This document shows positions 8,895 through 20,700 of a stretch of DNA of 24,419 nucleotides, in pieces. The position numbers and the translations under genes are program-made. The first letter of the stretch is position 1, and each line of letters opens with the position of its first letter. The stretch spans positions 1-24,419 of the forward strand of contig JADGJG010000315.1 in NCBI GenBank assembly GCA_027596195.1, read 5' to 3'. Source of the stretch: Podochytrium sp. JEL0797. Taxonomy: Eukaryota; Chytridiomycota; Chytridiomycetes; Chytridiales; Chytriomycetaceae. Below the pieces are notes generated by a model, which made no database searches, had not been told where the DNA came from, and saw only the letters and a program-made list of their open reading frames with translations.

Positions 8895-10777
8895 TCACCC
8901 CTCTTCAGCCGCCGTGAAATACTCATTATCACTCGTCGTCCCCGTAAACTTACTATTCGCCGTTTGATACCCCTCCTCCGCTTCCGACGTGCTAAACTCA
9001 GGCGCCGTCACGAACCCATCCTCCGTATCCGTTTCAATCCCGCTCCCCACACGTCTCTCGGAACCCGCCGTGCTACTCTTATGAAGACCCGCCGAAGCAT
9101 TCAAACTCGGGATTGGCGATTCTCTCACCGCGCGTTTCGAAGAGACACCCACAGGTGGACGTTGTGGAGGTTTCGCGGAAGTTCCAGAAGACACGTTTTT
9201 CCACCAGACTCCCGCGCGTTGACCCAATGCGGAGCCGCGACGGGCAGCTGGTTTCGATTGGTAGGTTCCGTTGTAGGACGTTTCCCCGATGGAAGGGTCG
9301 TATCCTTTTCCGGAGGTAGTGGAGGCGCGAGAGGTGACGGTTTGAGTGACGGATTTGACTCCCGAGGAGAAGAGGGAGGGTGTTGTGTTTGGTTTTGGGG
9401 GAAGTGGGGTGGGTGGTGGGGCGGGAGATGGGGTTGAGGCAAAGGTGACTTTTTTGACGGCGGCAACTTTGAGGGAGGCTTGGTGGAGCGCGCGTTCGAG
9501 TTCATCGAATTTTTTGGTGGCGACGAGACGGCGGTAGGTAGTGCAGTTCCCGAGGGTGTGGGCTTTGTCGGTCGTGGTTGTTGGGTGAAGGGCACAGGGG
9601 GCATCTTCGTTGAGGATGTATGGGAAGGAGAGGGCGTTGGATTCGGAGAAGGAGTCTGCGGCTGCGACGATGGTTGCAGCGGCCTTAAAGGCGTTTTCGA
9701 GGTCGGCAAAACGGCGTTGGTTCACAAGGAGTCTATACTTGCGACAGGCCGAGAGCGTGTGTGCATGCGGACCAGTGGCGGACGGGTGAAGAGCGCAAGG
9801 ACCCTCTGCAAATAATTTGTTAGCGTTGGGTTGATTCCATAGCTTTCAACGCGACGCGACTCACCGAGATTGACAGGAAATTCGAATCCAAGAGCCGATG
9901 CCTCAGCGAGCCGTGCAGTAGTCTCGGCTGCAATCAACGAGCGTTCCAAGTCATCGAATCGGCGTTGCTGAACAAGTCGCTTGTACGTGGTACAATCGCG
10001 GAGCGTGTGTTTCTCGGTAGCAAGTGGGTGGAGCGCGCATGGCCCATTCTCATCCACAGGGAACGGAAGTGACGCAAGCACAGCCGCAGATGCAGCAACT
10101 CCAGACATATCAATCACAGTAGTGGAATTGGAGGCCGACTCGAAAGTTCCCGATGAGTTTCGCGAATGGGAAGTCGAGCCGGATTTGCTCTTGACGGAAG
10201 CAGAGCCGAAAGAAGCGGCAACAGAAGGCGCAGTTGGAAATTCACCCGAATTGATCGTGATTCCTCGAGGAGTTGCGTCTGGGCCATTTCCACCGTCATT
10301 CCCACTCATCAAATCGCTGCTGGACTTCGATGCATTTAGAGCTCCTCTTGACGCGCGACGCCTGATGACCAGGAGAATCACAGCGGCACATACAACGGCA
10401 AGAACCCCAATCCCACCGAGCACGGCTGGCGAGAGGTTGTTGGTTTGCTGTGGGGCAGTTGGAACGGTCGTGGTTGTGTCGGTGGATGGAAGACCCGCGG
10501 TGGGATTGACGGTCGCAGTGGATGTGGCGGTAATGATTGTGGCAGTGGGAGCAGCAGAGGCAAAGGACGCTGCGGATGGAATAGTCTGTTGTGGGGCTTC
10601 GGGAGCGGCTTCAGAGTGTTGCATCATTGCTGTAAATTGGGTCGCCGTCTGAGTTGCTGCCAAGGAGCCTGGAGCCAGTGCCGACAACGAGAGCCCAGGC
10701 TCTACGCCCAATGATGCCGTTGGTGGTGCTGGCGGAGGAGCTGCCAGAGCGGGGCCGTACGACGGGGCTTCAGCCAT
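8895..10777 (-). CDS. Single-pass membrane protein with three CX2H...HX4C modules
   Basis: Exons 10777-9865 and 9805-8895 (59-nt intron with GTGAGT donor); 607 residues. Residues 1-115 are Ala/Pro/Thr-rich and probably extracellular. One membrane helix (about 117-138, GGIGVLAVVCAAVILLVI) is followed by RRR, so the C-terminus is probably cytoplasmic. That N-terminus and helix resemble fungal SKG6/AXL2-type surface proteins. The tail carries three tandem modules: GPCALHP..KHTLRDC at C247-C262, GPCALHP..HTLSAC at C308-C325 and APCALHP..HTLGNC at C375-C392. Each continues as Y[KR]xLVxx[RK][RK]Fx[DE]LE. The CX2H..HX4C pattern suggests zinc binding. The remaining tail is Pro/Ser-rich (PPPTPLPPKP, PPQRPPVGV). 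There is no signal peptide at this ATG; an upstream frame beginning MAEDSWSTSG (near 10893) might be a first exon. The function is unknown. Confidence 0.8.
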
Positions 10778-10937
10778 GAACAACCCGATTTCTGGAGATT
10801 AAAAGGAGATCTCCACGTGCGCGAAAGCCTCGATTGAATCTCGTATTTCCACGAGAATCTCGAGATCCACTTGTGCTCCACGAATCTTCTGCCATCGTGA
10901 AGGCCTTGTACTCCAAAAAATTCGTGCCCACATCCAA

Positions 10938-10943
10938 TTTATT
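10938..10943 (-). terminator. Polyadenylation signal AATAAA for the aldo-keto reductase gene
   Basis: TTTATT on the plus strand is AATA AA on the minus strand, 10-15 nt after the reductase stop codon at 10954-10956. The next minus-strand ATG (10777) follows about 160 nt later, so the two genes are closely spaced in tandem. Confidence 0.5.
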
Positions 10944-10953
10944 TTTTTCCAAA

Positions 10954-12163
10954 TCAGCGGAAATAATTTGGTTGAAGCGTCTTGGTCATCCCATACGCCT
11001 CATCGAAAGCAGCAACAACATCCTATTGAATCAATATTAATCGCACGCCATTAAAAAAAACTATAGAAAAACTACCGCTGGCAAAGCCCCGTCCTCGCAA
11101 TCCAACAAGTTCGACTTTGCGTGCTTCACACTCGAAACCCCAATCACAACACCATCTCCTTTACTTTGATCCAACTTGCTATGGTGAAACATCCAGCGGT
11201 GACTCGCGTTAATCATCGTCATGTCGTGTTTCGCCACCGCAGCTTTCACATGTTCAACAGCCTCGAAATACGTCGAATTCCAATATCTTCCACGGTATCG
11301 TTCCCCTTGAGTCGACGTTGGATCAAAACGAGCCCCCTTCTCCGGGTCCGTCTCGAATTTGTGGAACCCCGTCAACAGACCTCCACAAAGCGGGTTGTAC
11401 GCGTAGAAGCGCATCTTCAGTTCACGCAAACACGGGAACAACTCCTTTTCGACATCACGCGTGAGGGCGTTGTACATCCCCTGATAAAGAGTCGGCAGAA
11501 CAAAGTTACGCGCCTTGCAAATGCTGTGAATCTGCATGACTTCCCACGCTGCATAATTGGAGAGCCCGAGTTCCGTGAAGGTGTTTTCGTTGTAGAGCTC
11601 TTGCACGGCGGTGAGAGTCGATTCGAAATTGGTCGCGTGATCGGGTGCGTGGAGGTAGAACACGTCGACTTTCGAAAGTTTCAAGGCCGCGAGAGAAGTT
11701 CTGGATGCATGGATCAGCATTTGCAATGTTTGCGGAAACGCGACAGTCGTTTATGGCGATATCATCCCGGGACCCTTACACCAAGTAACTATATCGGATA
11801 ATACTAGAAACGATTGAGCTAACCTGAACATTTTCTTGAGCTTCTCTGGCTCGTGGTCGCCTGCCTTGAACGGATACGCCTTGGTGTGGAGTTGGAAGCC
11901 CTGCTCCTTGACGCGCAACTCAGCCAGAACCTCCTCAGTGTTTCCCTCGCAGTACATTCGCGCCGTGTCGAGCTCCGAGTGTCCGTGCGCCTTGAACGTG
12001 TCGAGGATGGCTTGCACCTCCACAAGATCATTAATCCGCCCGCCGACACCACGGCCAAATGTCATGGTCTGCGAATGGTGCATATTTAGTGTGAGAGCGA
12101 GTAGTGAGGGATTCGCCGTACCCCAAGGATCACATGCGGCTTCGGAGTAAGTAGGGAGGCCAT
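10954..12163 (-). CDS. Aldo-keto reductase, AKR7 (aflatoxin-aldehyde reductase-like)
   Basis: Exons 12163-12122, 12068-11824, 11700-11076 and 11022-10954; introns of 53, 123 and 53 nt; 326 residues, the usual AKR7 length. NADPH-dependent reductases of this family convert aldehydes and some ketones to alcohols in the cytosol. The catalytic tetrad is in place: Asp48 and Tyr53 (ELDTARMYCEG), Lys77 (LHTKAYPF) and His113 (DVFYLHAPDH). Further family blocks are VILG-TMTFG at the N-terminus, TELGLSNYAAWEV, LPTLYQGMYNALTRDVE, YNPLCGGLLTGF, GDGVVIGVSSV and the C-terminal AFDEAYGM. The last exon is short (22 residues) and easily missed, because the third exon stays open into a TAG inside the intron. 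A 13-base homopolymer run lies 53 nt upstream of the ATG. The substrate cannot be told from sequence. Confidence 0.92.
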
Positions 12164-12215
12164 TTTTGTTTCGGCGTTTTTTTGTTTTTCGATTTGCGTC
12201 ATACGGAATCGTTTT

Positions 12216-12228
12216 GGGGGGGGGGGGG
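12216..12228. repeat. Homopolymer tract G13 (C13 on the coding strand)
   Basis: Uninterrupted run beginning 53 nt upstream of the reductase ATG (12163), so probably in its 5' UTR or promoter. It follows TTTT and precedes CCGTCTTCC. Confidence 0.9.
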
Positions 12229-12365
12229 CCGTCTTCCTTCCCATCAGAGACAAACTGATTGAAGCGGTTTTCCTCATTAAATAAGGGCCCCAAATTGGAG
12301 ACGTTCAAACAACAGAATGTAAATGTGTTTGATTCCTCACTTTCCAAAACGCACTCAAAAAAGAC

Positions 12366-14270
12366 TCAAGCCTTCGAATCCGCAACCCACTTTTTCACAA
12401 CCACCTCCAACGTCCCCAACGGCAAGCTCCCAAAGTCAATCACACACGCATGGAACTTTTTGATGGAAAACTTGTCCCCCAACTCCTTCTCGGCGAATCG
12501 CCTTAACTCCTTGATTTTGAACTCGCCAACCTTGTATGAAAGCGCCTGGCCTGGAATGACGCAGTAACGGCGTACCTCCGTCACAATCTCCTCGCGCGAC
12601 ATACTCACTTTGGACAGCATGTAATCCGCAGCTTGCTCGATACTCCACCCTTTGGCGTGCAACCCCGAGTCCACCACCAAACGAATCGCCCTGAACATCT
12701 CGAGCTCCAATCTCCCAAAGTACTGATACGGATCGCTGTAGAATCCCATCTCCTCGCCCAAAAACTCGCAATAGAGCCCCCATCCCTCCGCATACGAAGT
12801 CTGCACAACCAAACGTCTCGCCAAGTGCAAGTTCTCGTTCTCAAACGAAAGCGAAATCTGGTGATGGTGGCCCGGGTTTGCCTCGTGCAAGCAGAGCGCC
12901 GTCTTTTGGTGCGAAGGCTTGATCTTGTGCAGGCGCATGTTGGCCACAAAGTTGCCACTCTTTTGCGGGGTTCCCGGCATGTAGAGAGCGAGCGGCAACT
13001 GAGCCTCGAGAAACTCAGGGACGGCAATGACCGTACAATCGAATTTGGGGAAGACCTCGAAATAGTCCACCATCTTCGCTTTGGCGGCCGCGCAGATTTT
13101 GTTGTAATCCTCAAGAACCGCGTCATTGTTGTCGTAGTAGAGCTGGGGGTACTTTTCCTTGACGTTGATGGCGGCTTGGAATTGGCTCACGGTACCGTCA
13201 AATCCACACGCAGTCTTGGCAGATTCCATGAGAAGCTCGATGCGCGCGACTTCCTTGAGACCGAGCGCGTGAATCTCGTTGGCAGTATAACGAACGTTGG
13301 TGTTTTGGAAAATCAAGTTGGAGTATTCTTGCTCAAAGTTGGGGAGTCCATAGAGCCCAGGGTTGATTCTCGCGTGTTGAATGTACTCCTCCTCGAGGAA
13401 CTTCTTGGCGCGCGCGTACCCAGGCATAATAACGTCGCGAATGGCGGGGACCAAATAGTTCTCGTCACCCATAAGTTCCTTGGACTTGGCAGCGTTGTTC
13501 AAAGGGCTCTTGACGGCAAACGCAGTAGCTTCCTCGACCGACGCGTCAACCGGACCCGCGCCCGCGGCGAACTTCAGAATGAGCAGCTCGACACCTTCCT
13601 TGTTTAACGTGATCTTTCGGCGGATTCCCGACTTGAACGAGTCGATCATGAAGTCAAATTGTTGACCAAGGAGTTCCAGGCGCGTTTTATAGTTTTGCAT
13701 GTCCTGCGCGTCCTCGGTGCGCTGGTAGTTTTGGAACATCATTTCGAGGTATGCGAATGGAGACGACATGTGGCTGTGTGGAATTGTAATGCAGATTCAG
13801 CATGGTGTTGCGAATGAATGCGCTTTAACAATATTTACTCACGTGTGCGCAAGCTCAAAAGCGTATCCGGATTCACCCGGGATCCCCGCAGAGACCAGAC
13901 CAGTCTCGATGGTCTGCAAAAGGAAGGCAACGTCGGCGGCTTCGTCGGCAGAAAGATGTGCGCCGTGGACGTCAGCAAACGCCTGGGTCTTTGGTCGAAA
14001 AATAAGGGGAGTCAGAATGCGATCCGCACCAGGGAAAACAAGGGCGGAGACTAGGAGGGATCTAAGAAGGGAACTAAGAAGCACGCATACCTCGGCCTGC
14101 AGTGCGAGCAGCTCATCGCGGGACTTGAGGGCGCCCTGCAGCGACAGGTCAAACACCTCGTCTTCATGCTTGCGCACGCCAAACGTGGCACACGTGAAGG
14201 GATCCTCGGCAAGACGGAGGGCCACGAACTTGTCTAGGAGGCTGTTGACAATCGTTTTGGTTTCGGTCAT
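12366..14270 (-). CDS. DUF885 family protein, putative zinc metallopeptidase
   Basis: Exons 14270-14091, 13988-13843 and 13773-12366; 577 residues. DUF885 proteins resemble zinc carboxypeptidases and are mostly uncharacterised. The metal-binding block HEANPGHHHQ is at His405-Glu406...His411, with a likely third ligand or acidic residue in YAEGWGLYCEFLGEEMG (Glu438/Glu445). Other family blocks are PGYARAKKFLEEEY, GLYGLPNFEQEYSNLI, GLKEVARIELLMES, PEFLEAQLPLALYMPG and IPGQALSYKVG. The second intron has a clean GTGAGT donor. The first (13989-14090, 102 nt) is in frame and stop-free, so unspliced translation is possible, but its product lacks family resemblance. I chose the ATG at 14270, because the frame is open upstream to 14387 but contains no ATG. 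No signal peptide is visible, so it is probably cytosolic. Confidence 0.88.
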
Positions 14271-14715
14271 TTCGGAGGTGATTTTTTCTCCAGTGGCGAG
14301 TGGCGTGCTGAATGCCAAGCGGGTCCCGAACCCTTCGAAATCGTGGGTCGTCCCCCCTTCAAGCGAATCTATTGCAATGGAATTCACTGCTTTTCTGGGA
14401 TAAAAAGGGAATCAAAGAACACCAAATGTGAATACGCGAACGTGTTTCGAATTTTTAAAAAATCCAAAAAAGTTCAGGTAAAGAAAATCAAAAACAGAAC
14501 CAGCATCACGTCCCAAACCACCAAAACAACCAAAAACAAACCCACTTTAACAGGCCCCGAGCATTCGGTGAAAAGGTCGTCAAGCACGTCACAACAAAAT
14601 ATACGTTCAAGCAAAAAAGATATATATAAGGCCGCATAAAAAATCAAAAATAAAACCAACGAAAAGTTCCGAAATCCAAAAGAGCCCACCACCCAGCAAG
14701 CTCCCCTCCCCCAAC
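14271..14715. other. Gap between the chitin synthase 3' end and the DUF885 gene start
   Basis: On the minus strand the DUF885 frame remains open to about 14387 without an ATG, where AAAAGCAG at 14388-14395 could be a splice acceptor; an upstream non-coding or coding exon is possible. The remainder is A-rich on the plus strand (T-rich on the minus) and presumably holds the DUF885 promoter. Nothing else is recognised. Confidence 0.4.
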
Positions 14716-17700
14716 TCACAACTCCCCCTTCAAAACCCCATCAATACACGCATGCACATACTCCTTCCTCGCCCCCAAGTCAACCCCAAACACCCTCCCC
14801 AACTCCTCCCTCACACTCTTCCTCGTCACACTCATCAAATCCGCCGTCGCAAGAATCTGTCGAACCTGCACGAGAATCTGCTCATCCGTCGGCTGCTGCG
14901 GCCCCGACGAAAACGACGTGCCCGCGTACCCCATCATCTGCGGCTGCGGCTGTCCATAGGCGCTTCCATAAATGGACCCAGGTGCACCAGGACCCATCTG
15001 AACAGGCTGTCCATACGCCGATCCCGCATACACAGAACCAGGATACTGCTGCTGCTGCTGTTGCACCAACGCCCCGTAATTCGATCCATTCCCATACACA
15101 GACGCAGGTGCAGCGCCATAAGCAGACCCCATGTACATTGGAGCCGTGAACTGTTGCTGGCCATACGCAGGGACAGGGTAACCTCCCGCCACGGACCCCG
15201 AGTGTTGAGACGTCGCAGGTGGGGATACATCCCCGCGTTTGAGTCGGTCGGATTCGTAGTCGGTCCATTTTTGGAGAACAATTTCGGCAGGGTTGAACTG
15301 CGGAGTTGCGTTCAGTCAAAACAGAAACAGACCACTCGCTCGAAAAACAAAACAAATAAACTCACAGGCTCTTCCTCAACGCCCACTTCCTTTGCATGTC
15401 CATCTTCAATCACAACACGCGTATTTCCCCATGAAAAGTCGTCAAAGTGCCAGAAAGAGTACAACGGGATATACAACGCCGAGTACGGAATGCACAAGAG
15501 ATACTACAAAAAAAACGACACAAAAATCAACACCCGCACCACCCACCCTCCCGCCGAAAAAAAACATACCACAATCATCCACCCAATATGCTGCCACTCC
15601 CGCTTCACCAAGAAAATAATCACTTGGAACCCATAAATCGCCGCAATCATGATAATCGAAATCAACGGGAAAGAGAATTGGTCCGGGTGCGCGGTGGCCG
15701 CGTAAATCAAATACGCAATGTAAATCAACGTGGCGGGTTGCACAAACGTGGCAAACAGATCGATAAACACAACGAAACGCATATCGAAACAACACATTCC
15801 ACAGAGCTGCTTGAGCATCAACAGTTCCATCAAATTGTGCACAGTCGAGTTGATCCATCTACGTCTCTGAGACAAGAGAACCGCGAACTTGGCAGGCCCA
15901 ACCGTCATACACTTGGCGTCCGGGATGAAAGTCGTTCGCATGTGCGGGAAGTGTTTCATCAACAGCGTCGTGAGGTATCGATCTTCTCCGAGGAACAGCA
16001 GGTTCTTCATGTGAAGCGTGTCGACCGTGTTTTCAGAGTAATCCGTCACGAGGCCGGGTGCAATGAGGAGCGGAATGTTTTTGACTGGCGTGCGGATACG
16101 GTAGATGGTGAAACAACCGGGAAGACACGTCACACTTCCAAACAGAGACTCGAACGCCTTGGCCATGTTGTGAGAAATGTAGTACTCGTAGACCTGAGAA
16201 TTCGACGCAAAAAAAAACTCGTCAACAATTTTGCGGCGGCACAAAAAAAAACCATCACAAACCTGCATCATCGAAACCCACGACTCCTTCTCATTCGACA
16301 GCTTCGTTTCACCACAAGACGCAATAACCTTGGCATCGCGGACCATGTGGGCAACGAGACGGTTCAGCGCGTCCTTGTACGGCTCGGTATCAGCATCGAC
16401 AGAGAAAATGTACTCGTAAAACGACGGGTCCACTCCAATAATGTTCTTCATGTGGTGGTACATTTCGAGCTCGAGCGGGTTCATGGGGAGGTTGAAGTGC
16501 ACGCGGTTCAAGTAACGCATCAGGACCAACTGAGAATCGCGCTTTCCACTGTCGAAGAAAAAGTCAGCCCAAATCACCCCCCAATACAAATATCAAAAAA
16601 TCAGACAAACCGATTTCCAGGCCTCTGCCTCTCACTCGGCCTTCCCACCTTCACAACCACAATATACGGCACAACGCGTCCATTAATCTCATACAACCCC
16701 GAATACACCTTCCCGACATTATGCTGCTTGCCCCCCTCCCCAACCGACTCAAACGAACACGACGTAGGATCCAACGCAGGATCCACCCCAAGAATATCCA
16801 ACACAATGCGTGGTGTAGGACGATCGTTTCCAGACCCAATAATCATTCCATCCGCCACAATAAACAACAACTTGTGCTTGTCCTCATACTCCATACTCGC
16901 GAGTGACTCAATCGTCTTCTGCAGAGACGACTCTCCCTCCGTGTAACAAGGCACCAAACAAATCACAAACTTGTCATGATCCTCGGGGGCCGGCTTGCCC
17001 CCAAACTGCAACGCCGCCAAAAACTTGATCCCAATCACAAGCACAAGCACCGCCGACGCCGCCAACAGAATATAATTCGACACCTGACACTTGATATCAT
17101 TCCGATGATCCACCCGCCCAACATAAAACAGCCCATTCATACACGAGTTGATGCCCTCCCAAGTCGCCGGATCCATCTGCTTCAAATAATCCCACTCAAA
17201 ACTCGCATCACCACCGCTCGGAGAGTACTTGTCAAACATGGCCTGAATGTACGCAGACTGGTTGAAAAAGTTTTTGCCCTTGTACGCGTCCGAATAGAAC
17301 GCCGAAACGTCGTACACGTTGTTGTCCATCGTAATAATACGCTTGCTCGCGGAAATGAGGTTCCCAATGCTCCCAGAGTCCCACACAACCGTTCCCTTCT
17401 TGTACTGATCCATAAGCGGCAAGTGATCCGTGAACGGCGCATACAGTCCATGAGGGTACCATTTCCCAGACGCCAAGTTGGGATTCTGCTGCGGAAAGTA
17501 CAGTAACGCAGCTGGCTTGTTGGGGTACGACGGACAATACGAGCTCCAGTACTGCGACTTGTCAAACATTTGCGCAACATCCTGTCCAAACACAGCCGCC
17601 TCCCAGAACCCCTGCGTTCCAGCGCCCAACTGCAAATGCGACTTGTACGTGGCGTAGGCAGCGTAATACGTTCCATACATGAATACGAGCGGGTTGTGGT

Positions 17701-20700
17701 CCAACGAGTTTTTGGCACTGATTTGACCGGGAGATAGCTCGTCCTTGAGCGGGCACAGAATGAGTCCCATCCCGATAATCAAGAACAGAATCGCCCCGTT
17801 CATCAGCGCGATGATGACACACAGAGCCACCTTCTCGCGCCACGCCATACGACGATCCGCTAACTTCATCCCCCCGCAACAACTCAACGCAAACGAAGGC
17901 ACCCACCACGTCAACCCCCACGTAATACACACCCACAACTTTCTCTGCCCACTCATCTTCTTCTTACTCACCAACTCCGACTTCCCCCCCTTATTCGCCT
18001 TCACCAACATCTCATTCTGCAACAACCTCCCCTCCTCCGCCGCATCCACCTCCCCCTTCCCCTTCATCTCCCTCAACGAAATCCCCGCCCCACCCCCAAA
18101 CTCACTCTCATAATGACTCTCAACCTCATCCCCCGCATGACTCTCCATATACTCCGTCTCAGCCCCATACTCACTCGCAGCAGCATACTTATCCGCCGCC
18201 TTCTCCGCCTCCTCCAAACCACAAAGCCCATCTTCCAACCGCCTCCAAACCCCTTCACTCAAAAACACCTTCGTCTTACCCATTTTAGCCTGCCCAGACT
18301 CCCACCCATTCACCGCCACAACACGTTCACACGCCGTCTTCGCATCCCCACTCACAACCCCATCCCCAAGCACACGCGCGAACCGCGCAACAAAGTCATC
18401 ATGCTTGAACGCTGCAGAGTACAACATGGCCGTGTTTTGACACAAGGGGACGATGGCAAGGTTTTCGATTTGTCGCGTGAAGGTGGCCGCGTCGAATTTG
18501 GAGTTGGACGGGTCGTCGGTTTGTTTGAGGTGGAGAATGAACCAGGATTGGGTGTCGGTGAGGGTTTCGAAGATGCCGTCGAGGGTGGTGCGGAACTGGA
18601 GATTCAAATTTAGTTTTTGTGCGTGCCGGTGAACACTCAAACAAACCTTTTGTCCAATCGTCATATCCACACCCGTCAACTCCCTCTTGGCCGACGCACC
18701 ACCAGCCCTCTTCAAACTCGGGAACCGACCCCTCTCCACCGCCGCCACAACCGTCCCCTTATCCCCCGCATGCGTCAAAGTTGCCACCATCCGATCACTA
18801 AACAACCCCCTCAAGAACACACTCGACGTTCCAGGTTGATCCGTATTCCCCCTCACAAGAGCCACAAAATCACTCTGCAACACATCCAAATTCGCCTCCA
18901 CAAACCCTCTCGCATCATACTGAGTCGACAACAACTCCTTGGGCTCCCCTCTCCCCGCAGCACCGCCATACATGACCGCCTCGTCACTCACAGTGTCCAC
19001 GTAATGCGTGACGGTGAAAAAGTGCTTCGTCTTCTTGTCAAACGATCCACCAAGCCCCACAAACTTGCGATGCCCAGCACGATCCCCAGCAGACACATCC
19101 GCTTCCCTCAACTTGTCCATCAACCTGGACCCCTTGGTCCCCACCGCGCATTCGACATCAATCATCCTCAACAGGCCGATATCCCCATCCAACGCATCCA
19201 CCATGGCCTTCTTGACTCCAGCCGCGGAAGAAGCCCCGGACTTTCCAGACAACGCCCCCAACGGCGGCATCAAACCCTCAGCGCGCAACACATCGGCAGG
19301 AACCACAAACACTTGCTCCATCATAAAGTTCTCTACCTTGACGTTCCCGTAGTTGACCAACAACCGCTGGAACGCATATCCAGAGTCCCCACCGACCTGG
19401 TTCCCGCCGTAAAAGCTCCCCGGCAAATCCGTAACAGCAATGAAATGACTCCACTGCGACTCGTCCGTGACACACAACGCATTGTTGATTTGCTCCACAA
19501 GATAACTCAACACAACCGAGTACAGAGCCCGCGCAAGAGAATCCCGCTGCTCGGTAGCACCCTTGGCATCCAAAAACACGGAAATCTTATCCTTCCGAAT
19601 CACCTGCGTCTTGTACGTCAAACACGTCTCCAGCGTAGTAGGATGAACCCCCAACAAGTCCGCCACAAGCGACAACTGCTGCTGATTCTTGACACGACAC
19701 GGCTCCTCAGACTTGTCCCCGTCATCGTTCACGAACGCAATGTTGCCGAGATGCAGAATGGCCGCGAGGAGTTGAAAGACTTGGGTTTGGTGGCGTTTGC
19801 CGATGCCCACGGACTTGAGGGATTCGCGGAGAGTGTCGAGGTCGACGGTGGTGCTGGGGACGTAGCGGATGGACGCGAGGTTGAGGTAGTGGTAGTGGGC
19901 CGAATCGCCCAACTGCCATTGGACTTTTTCCTCCTTGGTGGCGCCCTCGACGAGCATGTAAAAGACGTTGAAGTTGCACCCGCCGTCACTCGCGCCCGTG
20001 ACTCGTGTACGATCCATCAAAAAGTCAATGACCTTGACACCAACAATCTTGGCCTTTTTGTTGAACTGGTACTCGTAGTACCTCCCCCCCGTAGAAGCGT
20101 TGGGGTTGGAAGGGGTAGATGCGTGCGAGAAGGCGGTCATGATCGCATCGAGTTTGAGGATGGCAGAGACGAGTTTCGACTTTTTGCGCTTGTCGTGCAA
20201 GTGGCCTGGTTTGAGGGTCGAGATGTCGCAGAGGTGGCGGGTCAAGAGGCGGCGGGATTCAGATTTGCCGGTGGCCGTTTCGCCGCTGAAATGTTTTTGT
20301 AAACAAGGGGTACTTGGTAAAGGGATGGCAAAAGAAAGACTCACAGCAACACAATCGCTTGGTCTTCGCCACCGCGCTTCAGATGCCACCAGGCACTCGC
20401 TGAAATGTCTAAGACAGAGGCGGCGGGCGCCAGGGCGTTGTCTCGCGCTGTGTCCCTGCTCCACTGCGCGTGCGCCTTGGCCGCTGCGTCGCCGGGCTTT
20501 GCGGGGTTTCCAAGAGGGCGGGTGGCGACAAGCGCGCGCGACCCGATGCGCAGGGCCGCCTGCCCGCTGACTCTGAGGCGGCTGCTGACACTCGCCGCAG
20601 TGAGGCCCACGCTGTCGCTGCTGATCAGGTCGTCGTTGTTGCCGCCAAGTGGCGCGGCGGACAGCTCAATGGCTGCCTGCGGTGAGAACGGGTTGAGTGT

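Noticed and set aside
9805..10064. Retrotransposon Gag origin for the CX2H..HX4C modules
   Set aside because: No reverse transcriptase, integrase, protease or terminal repeats nearby; the modules sit in a spliced gene with a membrane helix.
12633..13607. Plus-strand frame of 324 codons opposite the DUF885 gene
   Set aside because: Antisense shadow; the minus strand has the HEANPGHHHQ block and two clean introns.
15447..16946. Plus-strand frame of 499 codons opposite the chitin synthase catalytic domain
   Set aside because: Antisense shadow of coding sequence carrying QRRRW and EDR motifs.
18617..20302. Plus-strand frame of 561 codons opposite the chitin synthase motor
   Set aside because: Antisense shadow: Arg/His/Pro-rich with no motif, while the opposite strand is an unambiguous seven-exon chitin synthase.
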